Shown one piece after another: positions 11,901 to 25,410 of a stretch of 64,000 nucleotides of DNA. The notes under the pieces were generated by a model, which was not told the origin of the DNA, did no database searches, and saw nothing but the letters and a program-made list of their open reading frames with translations. A program made the position numbers and the translations under genes. This stretch comes from Sparus aurata. Its lineage: Eukaryota > Chordata > Actinopteri > Spariformes > Sparidae. Every line of letters starts with the position of its first letter. Position 1 is the stretch's first letter. The DNA lies in contig NC_044209.1 of NCBI RefSeq assembly GCF_900880675.1, positions 24,890,553 to 24,954,552 of the forward strand. The letters run 5' to 3'.

Positions 11901-14709
11901 TCATATGACTTCTTGTTCCTCCCCATAAGTGGCTGATAAAATCGCCTACCTCCTGGGCCTGAACTCAGCTGATATGCTGAAAGCTCTGTGCTACCCAAGA
12001 GTCAAAGTCGGCAATGAGATGGTGACCAAAGGTCAGACCGTTCCACAGGTAAAAAGACGGAATTTGGGTGTTTGGAAAGGGAAATGTTTACATTTCAAAT
12101 AGAAAAATCACACTCATAAATCCCCACACTTAAATTATTATATTTAGGTCAACAATTCTGTCAGCGCTCTGTGCAAATCCATCTATGAGAAAATGTTCTT
12201 GTGGATGGTCATCCGTATCAATGAGATGCTGGACACAAAGCAGGCAAGACAGTTCTTCATTGGTGTGTTGGATATCGCTGGATTTGAAATCTTTGATGTA
12301 AGTTTTAGAAAATCAACCCTTCTGGAAAATGCCTAAGTTCAAACTTATTTTGGTATGAAACTAAATGCTTTTCTATAACTACAGTTCAACAGCTTGGAGC
12401 AACTCTGCATCAACTTCACCAATGAGAAACTGCAACAGTTCTTCGACCACCACATGTTTGTCCTGGAGCAAGAGGAGTACAAGAAGGAAGGTATTATTTG
12501 GGAGTTCATTGACTTCGGTATGGATTTGGCTGCCTGCATTGAGCTTATCGAGAAGGTAACATACCACTTTGTTAAACAAGTTAGATTTCTCCATTCAAGT
12601 ACAAATGTTAGCTTCCTCAGGTAATTTCTATTTCTTACCATGAAATGTAAATTCTTCTCAGCCAATGGGCATCTTCTCCATCCTTGAAGAGGAGTGCATG
12701 TTCCCCAAGGCCTCTGACACAACTTTCAAGAACAAGCTGCATGATCAGCATCTTGGCAAGACCAAGGCCTTTGAGAAGCCAAAGCCCGGAAAGGGCAAGG
12801 CTGAAGCTCACTTCGCCCTGGTTCACTATGCTGGCACAGTGGAATACAATATCAATAGCTGGCTGGACAAGAACAAGGACCCCCTGAATGATTCAGTTGT
12901 TCAGCTTTACCAGAAGTCTTCAAACAAACTGCTGGCGATGTTATATGCAGCCATGCCTGGAGCTGACGGTAAGAAAGAAAAGTGAGCAGAGTATATAGAA
13001 ACTCTGTGTGCTCTGTACAGATGTGTTAACCTCCTATTTTCTACTGTTGAAGTTAGTGAGCATTGTTGCCATCTTTTTTCATAGCTATTGGCTGCTTACT
13101 GAAAATTGAGGTCTGGAAAGTTACAGGCAGTGCAGCGACTTTGTAGTGAAAAACGATGTGTCTGTTTCAACTGATTAAATAATTTTGCAAAATAGAGGCT
13201 GCTGGAGGTGGCGGCAAGAAGGGTGGCAAGAAGAAGGGTGGTTCCTTCCAGACTGTGTCTGCTCTTTTCAGGGTATGTATTGTTTCATATTTTTGGACAA
13301 CAATGAACAATTTCATCTTAAAATATTGATGAGCTATTATTTTGTAATACTCATCCACAGGAGAACTTGGGCAAGCTGATGACCAACTTGAGGAGCACTC
13401 ACCCTCACTTTGTCCGCTGTCTGATTCCTAATGAGACAAAGATGCCAGGTAAGAAGCACATAACCCAGATTTGGGCACTTTGTGTGACATGGTCATGTTA
13501 AGAAATGTTTTGATACAACGAGTTTGCAATGTGCAGGTCTTATGGAGAACTTCTTGGTCATCCACCAGCTGAGGTGTAATGGTGTGCTGGAGGGCATCAG
13601 AATCTGCAGAAAGGGCTTCCCCAGCAGAATCCTCTATGGTGACTTCAAGCAGAGGTGACTGCAGTTTTTATTACAAGCAAGTCAAGTTGATTTCCATAGA
13701 GGTATTAGGATGGTAAACACCAAGAAAAAGTGGGAGGAAGATAAAAGGAACCATATAATTTTCTCTTGTAGATACAAAGTATTGAATGCCAGTGTCATCC
13801 CTGAGGGACAGTTCATTGACAACAAGAAAGCTTCAGAGAAGCTGCTGGGCTCCATTGATGTAGACCACACTCAGTACAAGTTTGGACACACAAAGGTTCA
13901 TCCTCAACGACAGTTCTATAAGATTTACTTGTGCGGTTGTTCTGTTGTACCCATATGCACTGAATACTAATGTGCCCCACTTGACAACATAGGTGTTCTT
14001 CAAAGCTGGTCTGCTGGGTACCCTGGAGGAGATGAGAGATGAGAAACTGGCTGAGCTGGTGACCATGACTCAGGCTCTCTGCAGAGGATATGTCATGAGG
14101 AAGGAGTTTGTTAAGATGATGGAGAGGAGGTAGGATTCTTTTACTGTACCCTAAACTGTACTGTCCAATTATGTAGTTGATAAATATGTTTTCATTGTTA
14201 GACTTAGAAGTTCTGTAAAATAATGTTTCAGAAGAAATGACACTTTGTACATTTATCTCATTTTCCAGGGAAGCTATCTATTCTATCCAGTACAACATCC
14301 GTTCATTCATGAATGTCAAGAACTGGCCATGGATGAATCTCTACTTCAAGATCAAGCCTCTCCTGAAGAGTGCTGAGACTGAGAAGGAGCTGCAGCAGAT
14401 GAAGGAGAACTATGATAAGATGCAATCAGACCTGGCTACTGCCCTGGCAAAGAAGAAGGAACTGGAGGAGAAGATGGTTTCCCTGCTACAGGAGAAGTAT
14501 GACCTCCAACTCCAAGTGGCTGCAGTGAGTAGGAAACAAAAGAAAGAAAAGGAAGCGTAAATCTATTACATATATACTTCAGTAACGGAATAATGTTGCT
14601 TACATTTTAAGATATATAGGTGAGAATAAAAAAGGCGAAACAACTTCACTTTCTCTGAAACTGGTGATTGTAAAAACGAAATAAACTGTATTTCCATTAT
14701 ATACAATAG

Positions 14710-17700
14710 GAAGTTGAGAACCTCTCTGATGCTGAGGAAAGATGTGAAGGGCTCATTAAGAGCAAGATCCAACTCGAGGCCAAACTCAAAGAGACAAACG
14801 AGAGACTGGAGGATGAAGAGGAAATCAATGCTGAGCTGACTGCCAAGAAGAGGAAGCAAACAAGGTTTGGATTATTTTAAACCCATTTAAAGACAGACCA
14901 TATCAATATAATGTGATGGAAATAATGCACCTATCACATCATTTTAGGTGAAAAACCTGACAGAGGAGATGGCATCTCAAGATGAGTCTATTGCCAAGTT
15001 AACCAAGGAGAAGAAAGCCCTCCAAGAGAGCCACCAGCAAACACTCGATGATCTCCAGGCAGAGGAAGACAAAGTCAACACTCTGACCAAAGCCAAGACA
15101 AAGCTGGAACAGCAAGTGGATGATGTAAGAAAAAAATTTTTTCAATAGTGTGTTTCTCTTGTCAAGTAGCTGGTGTTTTAATTGACATTCCATGATACAT
15201 ATTCAAAATAATGTATAATGTAAATCATATTTCTTTGTGATTACACACTGTCATTTGAATACATCAAATAATTTTTCATTAACTGTCATGTGATAGCTCG
15301 AGGGGTCACTGGAGCAAGAGAAGAAGCTCCGCATGGACCTTGAGAGAGCCAAGAGGAAGCTTGAAGGAGATCTGAAACTAGCCCAGGAATCCATCATGGA
15401 TCTGGAGAATGACAAACAGCAATCTGATGAGAAAATCAAGAAGTAAGGTTTTTGATTTAGGTTACTAATCTTCTTTTCAGCATCTCAAACATTACATTCC
15501 AATAACAGTACAAACTGTGACAGTGAAAGCTTTCTTTTTATCCTCATCAAGGAAAGAATTTGAAACCAGCCAGCTCCTCAGCAAGATTGAGGATGAACAG
15601 TCTCTTGGTGCTCAGCTTCAGAAGAAGATCAAGGAGCTCCAGGTGACATATTCAAAATACTGTACATACACTGTTATACGTTTGCAAATCAGACTCAGTA
15701 AATAACCAAACACTTCATATTCAGGTCAATAAAACTTCTTTCATCAAATCTAGGCTCGTATTGAGGAGCTGGAGGAAGAGATTGAGGCTGAGAGGGCTGC
15801 TCGGGCTAAGGTTGAGAAGCAGAGGGCTGACCTCTCCAGGGAGCTTGAGGAGATCAGTGAGAGGCTCGAGGAGGCTGGTGGAGCAACAGCTGCTCAGATT
15901 TAGATGAACAAGAAGCGTGAAGCTGAATTCCAGAAGTTGCGCAGGGATCTTGAAGAGTCAACGCTGCAACATGAAGCAACCGCATCAGCTCTCCGCAAGA
16001 AGCAGGCAGACAGTGTTGCAGAGCTGGGAGAGCAGATCGACAACCTCCAGCGTGTCAAGCAGAAGCTGGAGAAGGAGAAGAGCCGAGTACAAGATGGAGA
16101 TTGATGACCTCTCCAGCAACATGGAGGCTGTTGCTAAAGCTAAGGTGAGTGGTTTGTTTAAAGATGAGGTATTTGCCTTTCGTTATGCTCAGAAACATGA
16201 CCTCTAACCAATAAATATGGCAGTAGCATTACATTTAGAAACAAACTCAATGAACATCATGTTTTTTTGTTGACAGGGCAACTTGGAAAAAATGTGCAGA
16301 ACTGTTGAGGACCAGTTGAGTGAGCTCAAAGCCAAAAATGATGAGAATGTTCGCCAGCTGAACGACGTTAATGGACAAAAGGCAAGACTGCAGACAGAGA
16401 ATGGTGAGTGTCATGGAATAGAAACTACTGATGGAAGTTATCAATGAGAATTTTAATAATAAATATTTGGATTCACTCATTGTCATTCAGGTGAGTTCTC
16501 CCGCCAGCTTGAAGAGAAGGAAGCTCTTGTTTCCCAGCTGACCAGAGGAAAACAGGCCTTCACTCAGCAGATTGAGGAGCTCAAGAGACACATTGAGGAG
16601 GAAGTCAAGGTAAACAAGTTTACATGCGTTGTTATTAGATTTTAACAGCGGGTATATTCTCTTTTTCAAATGTAGTCAAAATATGTACCATAATACAATG
16701 ATAAGATCTAAAAGATTAAAGCTCAGCTTTTGACAGATAATGAAAAGAAACATCAACATTACATGATGCTGAGTAGGAAATGATAGATGCAGAAGTAGTC
16801 TTGAGGATTCAAAACTAAATGGCCACGTCAAACTTCATAGCTCAGATACTAATGTTTTGTCATCATCAACAGGCCAAGAATGCCCTGGCCCATGCAGTTC
16901 AGTCTGCCCGCCATGACTGTGATCTGCTCAGAGAGCAGTTTGAGGAGGAGCAGGAGGCCAAAGCTGAGCTACAGAGAGGAATGTCCAAGGCCAACAGTGA
17001 GGTGGCTCAGTGGAGAACCAAATATGAGACTGATGCTATCCAGCGCACTGAGGAGCTAGAGGAGGCCAAGTATATAATCCTTTATACTATTTCAAAGATT
17101 AATCCCTTTTTGCTATCTTTGTTCACTTAAGCTCAAATAATTCCTCTTCACTACAGGAAAAAGCTTGCCCAGCGCTTGCAGGATGCTGAGGAATCCATTG
17201 AGGCTGTGAACTCCAAGTGTGCCTCTTTGGAGAAGACCAAGCGGAGGCTGCAGGGTGAGGTGGAGGACCTCATGATTGATGTTGAGAGAGCCAATTCTCT
17301 GGCTGCCAACCTTGACAAGAAGCAGAGGAACTTTGATAAGGTAAATGGTTAAACTAGTAATCAACACTAGTTTTGTAGCAAGAAACAAGTACCTTACTTA
17401 ATGAATAGTCATTGAATTTATATATTTTGACCTATACAATTCCAGGTCCTTGCAGAATGGAAACAGAAGTATGAGGAGGGCCAGGCAGAGCTGGAGGGAG
17501 CTCAGAAGGAGGCTCGTTCTCTCAGCACTGAACTGTTCAAGATGAAGAACTCTTATGAGGAGGCTCTGGATCATCTGGAGACCATGAAGAGAGAGAACAA
17601 GAACCTGCAGCGTATGCCAATCTTACTGTATTTAATGTAATGGTCATAGTAATTGCAAGGGTTCTTCTTAGCCCTCTAGTAGTGAAGTCTGTGAGCGTTA

Positions 17701-18860
17701 TTTGGTTGTAAAATCACTGACACATATTCCCAGATGTAATCTGAATATATAGTTCTAACTACATTTGACTTTGGTCGATCTACAGAGGAGATCTCAGACC
17801 TGACTGAACAGATTGGTGAGACTGGAAAGAGTATCCATGAGCTGGAGAAAGCCAAGAAGACTGTAGAGACTGAGAAGTCTGAAATTCAGTCAGCACTGGA
17901 GGAAGCTGAGGTAAAATCTTAATGACATTATTGAACCACTATGATAAAATACATGATTAAAATGTAACCATGTATTCATTTTGAATTTATTCCTGCAAAA
18001 AAAAATACCTTTTGTTGGTTTTTTGACTTTTTAAGGGCACACTGGAGCATGAGGAGGCCAAAATTCTCCGTGTCCAGCTTGAGCTCAACCAGATCAAAGG
18101 TGAGGTTGACAGGAAGCTGGCAGAGAAGGATGAGGAGATGGAGCAGATCAAGAGGAACAGCCAGAGGGTGATTGACTCCATGCAGAGCACTCTTGATTCT
18201 GAGGTCAGGAGCAGGAATGATGCCCTGAGAGTCAAGAAGAAGATGGAGGGAGACCTGAATGAGATGGAGATTCAGCTGAGCCATGCAAACAGGCAGGCTG
18301 GTGAGGCCCAGAAACAACTGAGGAATGTCCAGGGACAGCTCAAGGTAAGATTTGTTTCATAACCAAATGTATTTTTTTCTTTTAATCAAAGGGAAATTAC
18401 ATACACTTTCTTTTTCTCTGTGCAATGTCAGGATGCCCAACTGCACCTTGATGATGCTGTCAGAGGACAGGAAGACATGAAGGAGCAGGTTGCCATGGTG
18501 GAGCGTAGAAATGGCCTGATGGTGGCTGAGATCGAGGAGCTGAGAGCCGCTCTGGACCAGACAGAGAGAGGACGCAAAGTGGCTGAGCAGGAGTTGGTTG
18601 ATGCTAGTGAGCGTGTTGGACTGCTTCACTCTCAGGTGTGTTTTCATTAAGAATTAAGAATTATTAAGAATTATTCTAATCAAAGATGTGAGACACATAC
18701 CAATAAAAACTGTCTAATCTTGGTCAATATTCAGAACACCAGTCTTATGAACACCAAGAAGAAGCTGGAGTCTGACCTCGTCCAGGTTCAAGGTGAAGTG
18801 GATGATGCTGTTCAGGAATCAAGAAATGCTGAGGAGAAAGCCAAGAAGGCTATTACTGAT
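14710..18860 (+). pseudogene. Gene B tail exons 23-36 (defective)
   Basis: Exons: 14710-14864 (88-bp deletion), 14948-15124, 15297-15442, 15552-15642, 15754-16144 (TAG at 15901-15903 replacing GAG; extra C near 16083), 16277-16403, 16491-16609, 16873-17069, 17157-17340, 17446-17611, 17786-17910, 18036-18344, 18432-18635, 18735-18860. All splice sites look usable. Apart from the three listed lesions, the coding sequence is nearly identical to A and C, which argues for recent inactivation or continuing gene conversion. Confidence 0.9.
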
Positions 18861-18884
18861 GTGAGTTAAAACCTTCAAGAACTG

Positions 18885-19556
18885 GTCTGCTAGTACATGT
18901 TCAATAAATGGTGATTTTTTTTTTTGTCTGTACAAACTGCAATTAGAGACTTTTTATCCAGCTGTGTTGTCAGATTGTCTGCTAGTTCCTTAACTCGGTC
19001 TGCGATGGTGTTTCTTGACAAACTGATATTGTTAAAAGTCTGATTCTGGTCGGGGCACACCTGCTCACACACCTGCTCACACACCTGCACACACACCTGC
19101 ACACACACCTTTAGCTTGCACCGCTTCACAAATGCGCCCTCCGAAAAACACCTGGACGCTCGGGTGATTTCTTCAGCCACAATAAAGCTAGCTTTCACTG
19201 CTGCATCACTTTTAGCGGTAGCTTTGGTGAACACATTCTGCTGCAGCTGCAGTCTGCCTTTTAATTTGTGGACAACTTCTCCATCACTTCTTAGAAATCC
19301 ACTTTAGTCAAACGCTGATATGGAAACACTGGGATCTCGCGGCAGGATGCGGTATTTTCGCGGGTCACACAATGCACGTCGGGTTATCGGGTCATCAACA
19401 TGCATTGTGGGAGATGTAGTTTATGGTCACTGTACACTGTAAAGCAGTGTAGACTTTTATTTTAAGACAATTGTATACCTTTTAAGCTCTCGCGGGCCAC
19501 ATAAAATGACGTGGCGGGCCGGATTTGGCCCGCGGGCCTTGAGTTTGACACATATG
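18885..19556 (-). mobile_element. hAT (Charlie-like) transposase fragment joining intron 36 of gene B to its 3'UTR
   Basis: A minus-strand frame (about 18890-19234) reads KASFIVAEEITRASRCFSEG and later SLSRNTIADRVKEL, a block I recognise from hAT-Charlie transposases of the GTF2IRD2/SCAND3 type. The right end (GGCCCGCGGGCCTTGAG, then TTTGACAC) matches the usual hAT-Charlie terminal sequence in reverse. The left terminus is missing. A local duplication (CACACACCTGC units, 19050-19115) gives a VCVQVCEQVC run. The fragment sits exactly where exons 37-41 should be, so insertion was accompanied or followed by loss of about 1.07 kb. Confidence 0.8.
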
Positions 19557-19690
19557 CTTTAGGCCTTTCAACAGAGTTCATAAAATATTAACCATGGTTG
19601 GGGTTTCTTACAATAAAGATGATACCTTTCATCATTATCCTGAATCCTGTCACTTCCTTTCTTTAACTATTTATTTGGTTGACCAGAGAA
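19557..19690 (+). pseudogene. Orphaned 3'UTR of gene B
   Basis: The sequence from CTTTAGGCCTTTCAACAG onward aligns with the 3'UTRs of A (5552 on) and C (43900 on). It includes the AATAAA at 19612-19617 and the downstream GACCAGAGAAATC block shared with A. There is no coding exon directly before it. Confidence 0.88.
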
Positions 19691-20250
19691 ATCAGTCAAA
19701 AACTAAGTAGAGCAATTAGCCTTGTAACGTCATATGGTAGATCATTTGCACCATGGTACTGATCAACAAGCAAACACCGTTTTCAACATGGTAAAAGAAT
19801 ACTAGTTTCAGGGGTTTTAGTAATTATTATAGTTTTTCAAAAAAGGTCTTGCTTTTTAAAAAGTGTAGTTTCCATTGGTGGCATGGTTTGTGAAACACTG
19901 GTGAGGTTGTGGCGGTACTAGCAGTAAAATGCTTACAATCCAGCTGGGAGGGGAATGCCCCAAGCTGCTTCATTAATTAGAAGTCAGTCTCCTCACCCTG
20001 CGCACAAATAATCTGAATCTACTGCAATCAGTCCAGAGGATTTTGAAATTTAGTCCAAAACACAAAAAGATGCACAATGGGACTGCTACAGGTAGGTCAC
20101 CTCAGTCAGGATGTTTGGTTAACCAGAGTCTGCTTCACCAGATGATGCGTCATCCATAAGCAGTGCCTCTTATACTTTTCTGGACTTCTGGATCATTCCT
20201 CTGAGCTTTTCAGATATCCTCATCTTGTCACATACCAGAGAAGGTGAATA
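19691..20250. other. B 3' flank, no gene seen
   Basis: Homologous to the 3' flank of gene C (44035-44830), with an internal deletion of about 300 bp relative to C (joint near 19940, where C has 44262-44565). No open frame or structured RNA recognised. Confidence 0.55.
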
Positions 20251-20696
20251 ACACTTCCAGGGAGGCCAGAAACGTGGCCTGCGTTTGAGAATCAGGTGCA
20301 TTGTTAAATTTAGCCTCATGATACTTAGTGAGTAAAAATTCTTGCAGATACAGCACCCAGCGAATAAGCCTGGAGCTAGCTTTTGTGGTGTTTAAGACAT
20401 ATGGCAATATAGAGTACAGTGATTACCAATTTTCTCTCCAAATAATGTCTCCATTTATCTGAACTCCAGTCCTTGCCGGTAAGCAACGACCTGCTCTTGG
20501 AATGAAGTGTCAGATCTTTGTGCAAAGACACCTCCAACACTTGTAGAATTTACATTGGTGTAGACAACAAATGTGTTACACATATCGGGGTGACCAAGGA
20601 CAGGAGGCGAGGTCAGATGGTCTTTGAGACACTGAAATGCCCTCTGACATTCATCTGTCCACCGAAACACAGCTCCTTTCCCTTTCAGAGTGTTAA
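20250..20696 (-). mobile_element. Ty3/gypsy RNase H remnant, left half of the B-C copy
   Basis: The minus strand reads WTDECQRAFQCLKDHLTSPP and then FVVYTN, the start of a Ty3/gypsy RNase H (an active element has a D near the N). The same segment at 45071-45433 reads FVVYTDGSS. The remnant is cut at TTAA (20693-20696) by the piggyBac-like insertion and resumes at 30073. Confidence 0.8.
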
Positions 20697-20965
20697 CCCT
20701 TTATCAGGCACTCAATGAAATACTTCAAAATGCAAAATTTCAACCCCAGAGTGTCATTATAGGACACAACATGACATTTCTACTTTTGTTACATTTTTTA
20801 AAATATTCAGTTTTTATGTTGAAAATCAAGATCAATGAAGTGACCATATATGGTTCCTCGCCTGTCTAGGGTAAAAAGGTGAATGTATAAAAAATATAAG
20901 AAAAACACATGTAAACTTTAAGGAACATTTATTTTTTAACATGTTTTATGGAACATTACAATTAA

Positions 20966-22104
20966 AGCTAAGGTCTACAATCCTGGAGAGCTAGCAAGAG
21001 AGCTAGCAAGATTTGAAAGTGGCACCTCCTCTAAGTTCCACCCCTCCATCCCGTCAGTGCTCCGTCCAAAGCCACTCCTCGACACACTTGAACGCGCATC
21101 TGTTAGTGGGACTCAGCAGGGAGAAGGAGATGCCGGAGCAAGACGCAGCAATTCAGCTGAATTTAGCATGGCGCAGACAGGAAGTCAAGCGATAAATTAA
21201 CAAACTACATCCGGTTACTTTTCAAAATAAAACACGCCGTGTTGACACTAGCACACATCGTGAGGCCAGCTGTCTACATTACTGCGCCGTTGCGGACTCT
21301 AACCGCAACCGGTGGGGATTGCCGGACAGCGGACCAAAACCGGATCGGAGCCGCAACGCAGCAGACCCCTATCCAGTGGAAATTGGGCCGACTCATTAGC
21401 CATTCTCATGGCTAAAAACAACACAAAAAGAAGCTAACGTTAGCATTGTGCTAATACGAGCTACAAACGTAGCCAAGTTGGCAAACCTCACATATTTCAT
21501 GAAAATAGCAATTCCCCATGAAACAAAACAAATAATTACCTGTCCAACAGAAAGAGAGCAACCTCTGCATCACTTTTCAAGCCCTTCACATGCCCCAGTT
21601 GTTTCCACCGCTCAAACGCCACACCGATGTTGACTCGGTCCGACTTCTTTCTTTATCCAGAGCCTTTTTCGTTGCAGCCTTTTCTGCCTCAGGCTTTCTT
21701 TTCCTTGCCTTTTTAGCAGGGTTAGCTGTTACAAGTAATGCTGGCTGCATTTTCTCTGCCATTGTAACCAAATGAACGTCTTCTCCTGCAACTCGTATTT
21801 CTGCAGAGGAGCCTGCTGAATATTTTCGGCATCAGTGAAACTTAACGTGAGCGCGCGGAGTAGGGAGGGACAGAGGACGAGACATGAAGGCATCTGACCA
21901 GTCTGTGCATATGACCAATCCGTGCTGTCCGGGCCAGACATAAGGGATTGGTCAGATTTTTCTCAGTCCTACAGCTGCCACAGAGGTCCGATTATTTTCG
22001 TTCCTTTTTCTGAATACATAATGTATTGACTACTCTCAGGATAGCAGGATCATTTCACCCAGTATAACAAAATGTGTTTCTGAACAACATTACAGACCCT
22101 AGCT
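20966..22104. mobile_element. TTAA-flanked TIR element, copy 1
   Basis: TTAA flanks both ends (20962-20965 and 22105-22108). The ends are AGCTAAGGTCTAC and, inverted, AGCTAGGGTCTGT. A second copy in the opposite orientation is at 46678-47588. On the minus strand it carries a short frame (21586-21771) with MAEKMQPALLVTANPAKK, followed out of frame by FERWKQLGHVKGLKSDAE-like coding. It therefore looks like the first coding exon of a larger transposon protein retained in a deletion derivative. Superfamily not assigned; TTAA targets occur in piggyBac and Kolobok-type elements. Confidence 0.75.
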
Positions 22105-22177
22105 TTAAAGCCTGACCGATAAAGGATTTTTAAGGCCGATATCGATATAAATATTTGGTGATTTAAAAATCCGATAT

Positions 22178-23357
<1,180 letters not shown>

Positions 23358-24139
23358 ATATATATATATATATATAAACATATATATATATACACATATA
23401 TATTTTTAAAAATCCAGAAACGCATAACAAAACAAATAGATTTCCGTAACATTAGTTATTTGTAGCTATTTATGAGTCCTCACTGAAATAATATGATAAT
23501 GCAGTTTAAAAATAAACTTGATTGTTTTATTGTCACAACAGAACAGAGGAACATCAAATATATTATAGGGTTTGTGGCATTCCAAATGTGTTGACAACAG
23601 GGACATTGTAGAGCTAAAACACACACTGTTTTAGCTTGCGTCAAAATGACCAGGTCAAAATGATCTATCTACATAAAAAATACTAAACATCTATTTATCT
23701 ATACATACACTGAGTATACTTTTTATAACACAATGCATAACTGATATATAGAGAGTAATGTAACCCTTGCTATTGCACATTAAGATTAACAGCAGTAATG
23801 CACATAGGTGACAAACAGCCATCAGTACTGCTCACAGTTTACACACCGGGAGCTGGTGGTTTTTTCCTTAAAGTTTTTGAATGACTGAAAAATGAACTCC
23901 CCGCATGCATTCTTTCATGGGCAGTAATTTTAATAGCTCCTCTTTTGCAGCCATATCTATAAACACCATCTGAATAAAAATGCATATCTGAGCTGTATTG
24001 CTGGTGTCTGTAGACTCGTCTAATTGCAGTGAGGAAACACTCGCATATATTCATACATCGGCCATTATAAATGCCAATACCGATAGTTTGGAAAATGCCT
24101 AATATCGGCCTGCCGATAAATCGGTCGAGCTCTAATTAC

Positions 24140-24174
24140 TATACATACATATACACACATATACACACATATAA

Positions 24175-24205
<31 letters not shown>

Positions 24206-24261
24206 TATACACACATATGCACTCATATGTGTGTATGTATATATATGTATGTGTATATATA
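24140..24261. repeat. CA/TA compound microsatellite
   Basis: Alternating CA and TA dinucleotide tracts between the TIR element and the gypsy LTR. Low complexity with no gene content. Confidence 0.85.
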
Positions 24262-24550
24262 TGTAACCCTTGAAATCAGCTCCCTCTAGCACGTTGATGG
24301 TGGAAGACGGAGAGAAGACCCAGGCGAGAAAGCACAGGATCTGGGTTGAGCAGTCTTTATCTCAAAGCTTCACCTTTCAGAAAAGGACAAGAGGTTGTGA
24401 CCTAAGATGGCCGCAACCAACAAAGAAGAACAGCCACAGACAGCACCAAAACAGACCAACACGGTGGCACCCTCTGGGGGCTCCTTCAATCATTGCTTAA
24501 AATAATGAGGAAACCTCTGTCGGCTCTTCACATTAGTTCACCTCCTTACA
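24262..24550 (-). repeat. 3' LTR of the second gypsy element
   Basis: A 289-bp segment that starts TGTAACCC and ends CCTTACA on the + strand, so TG...CA termini in both readings. It shares the GATCTGGGTTGAGCAGTC to GTGACCTAAGATGGCC stretch with the 5' LTR at 28570-28709. A purine-rich tract (AGAAAGAGGGGGTGGG on minus, 24551-24566) lies immediately upstream of it in element orientation. Confidence 0.8.
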
Positions 24551-24900
24551 CCCACCCCCTCTTTCTGTGATGGCGTCCCAGCCATTCCCCGTCCTCCAGT
24601 TCGCTTTGAACATCTTCCATAGCTTCCGTATCACTGCAATCAGTGCCTGCCTCAATGTCTGGGTCCCTCGTCATATACAACTCCTGCAGGGGCTCCCCTT
24701 GGAGGAACATGCATTGGGTAAGCAGATTTTGGTGGACCACTCTCTCTCTGTCTCCATCTTCAGTCCAGACCATGACACAGGTATGTCAGGCTGTTTCTTT
24801 ATGACAATGTAGGGCTGGCGTTCCCGCCTATCTCCAAGCTTCTGCCTGCCTTCAACATGACAAACCTTAACAAGCACCCTGTCCCCAGGCTTGAATTCAT
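24551..24900 (-). pseudogene. gypsy integrase C-terminal region and polypurine tract
   Basis: Overlapping minus-strand frames read VKVCHVEGRQKLGDRRE, then YIVIKKQPDIPV, then RVVHQNLLTQCM. This is the SH3-like C-terminal tail seen after the integrase core in fish Ty3/gypsy elements. Frames shift several times. The upstream integrase core and RT are absent. Confidence 0.65.
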
Positions 24901-25410
24901 GACCTTGCAGTCATATTGTTTTTTCTGCTGTTCTTTTGCATGCCTGGATCAGTTACAACCAGCACATTCTCAGTCCCACCTCTGGACCTCTCCAATGTCA
25001 GAAAGTCTATACAGGGGGCCTCTAAGACCTACTGTGGGAGTCTTCCTGAAACAGCCCCTCTCACACTGTTCACCCCATGCTTTGATATCATGGAACATCT
25101 TGGGATGGTGCAGAACTGGTCCAACCACAGGGTCATCTGTTTGGCCAGTCCTCACCTGCTGCCTCCTCCTCTGACTCAGTGTTATCCTCTGCCTCATTCA
25201 AACTCGGAGACTTCCTCTTGCTGCTCCCAGACATAACTCGCTGTGGGCAAGTCTGCAGGGCTTGTGCGACTTCCTGACTGGATAATAACAATAATAACAA
25301 ATGTTCGTGTAGACAAGTTCATCACTCGGACAGGAACATACTGCTTTGTCACATTAGCCAGGACTCTGCCAACAGCAAGACCCACTGGAAACGTCAGAGA
25401 GGGCTTGGCT

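Larger units (their letters stand above)
8857..19620 (+). pseudogene. myh: Gene B: myosin heavy chain with intact motor but broken, truncated tail
   Basis: Exons 3-22 (ATG 9618 to 14524) give an open motor and neck of 897 codons with P-loop GESGAGKT, switch I NDNSSRF and switch II DIAGFE. Exons: 9599-9821, 10076-10219, 10343-10499, 10613-10640, 10729-10840, 10929-11021, 11113-11176, 11266-11364, 11454-11557, 11641-11779, 11930-12048, 12148-12297, 12385-12555, 12662-12968, 13196-13272, 13361-13448, 13537-13654, 13772-13895, 13993-14129, 14269-14524. Exon 23 (14710-14864) has lost 88 bp against A and C, and the shifted frame meets TGA at 14949, so the predicted product is 949 residues. Exon 27 also carries TAG at 15901 and a 1-bp insertion near 16083. 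Exons 24-36 are otherwise normal in length. Exons 37-41 (about 173 residues, including the C-terminal assembly region) are missing. A translated S1-like protein cannot be excluded, but nonsense-mediated decay would be expected. Confidence 0.9.

Noticed and set aside
9618..18860. Gene B as an intact second myosin
   Set aside because: An 88-bp deletion, an in-frame stop, a 1-bp insertion and loss of exons 37-41 are all visible against A and C.
23839..24054. A zinc-finger-like frame (HERMHAGSSFF) in the TIR element
   Set aside because: Only a loose resemblance; no paired cysteines and no second copy.
24857..25236. A + strand protein-coding gene at 24.9-25.2 kb
   Set aside because: Antisense to the gypsy pol region, with no domain and no splice context.
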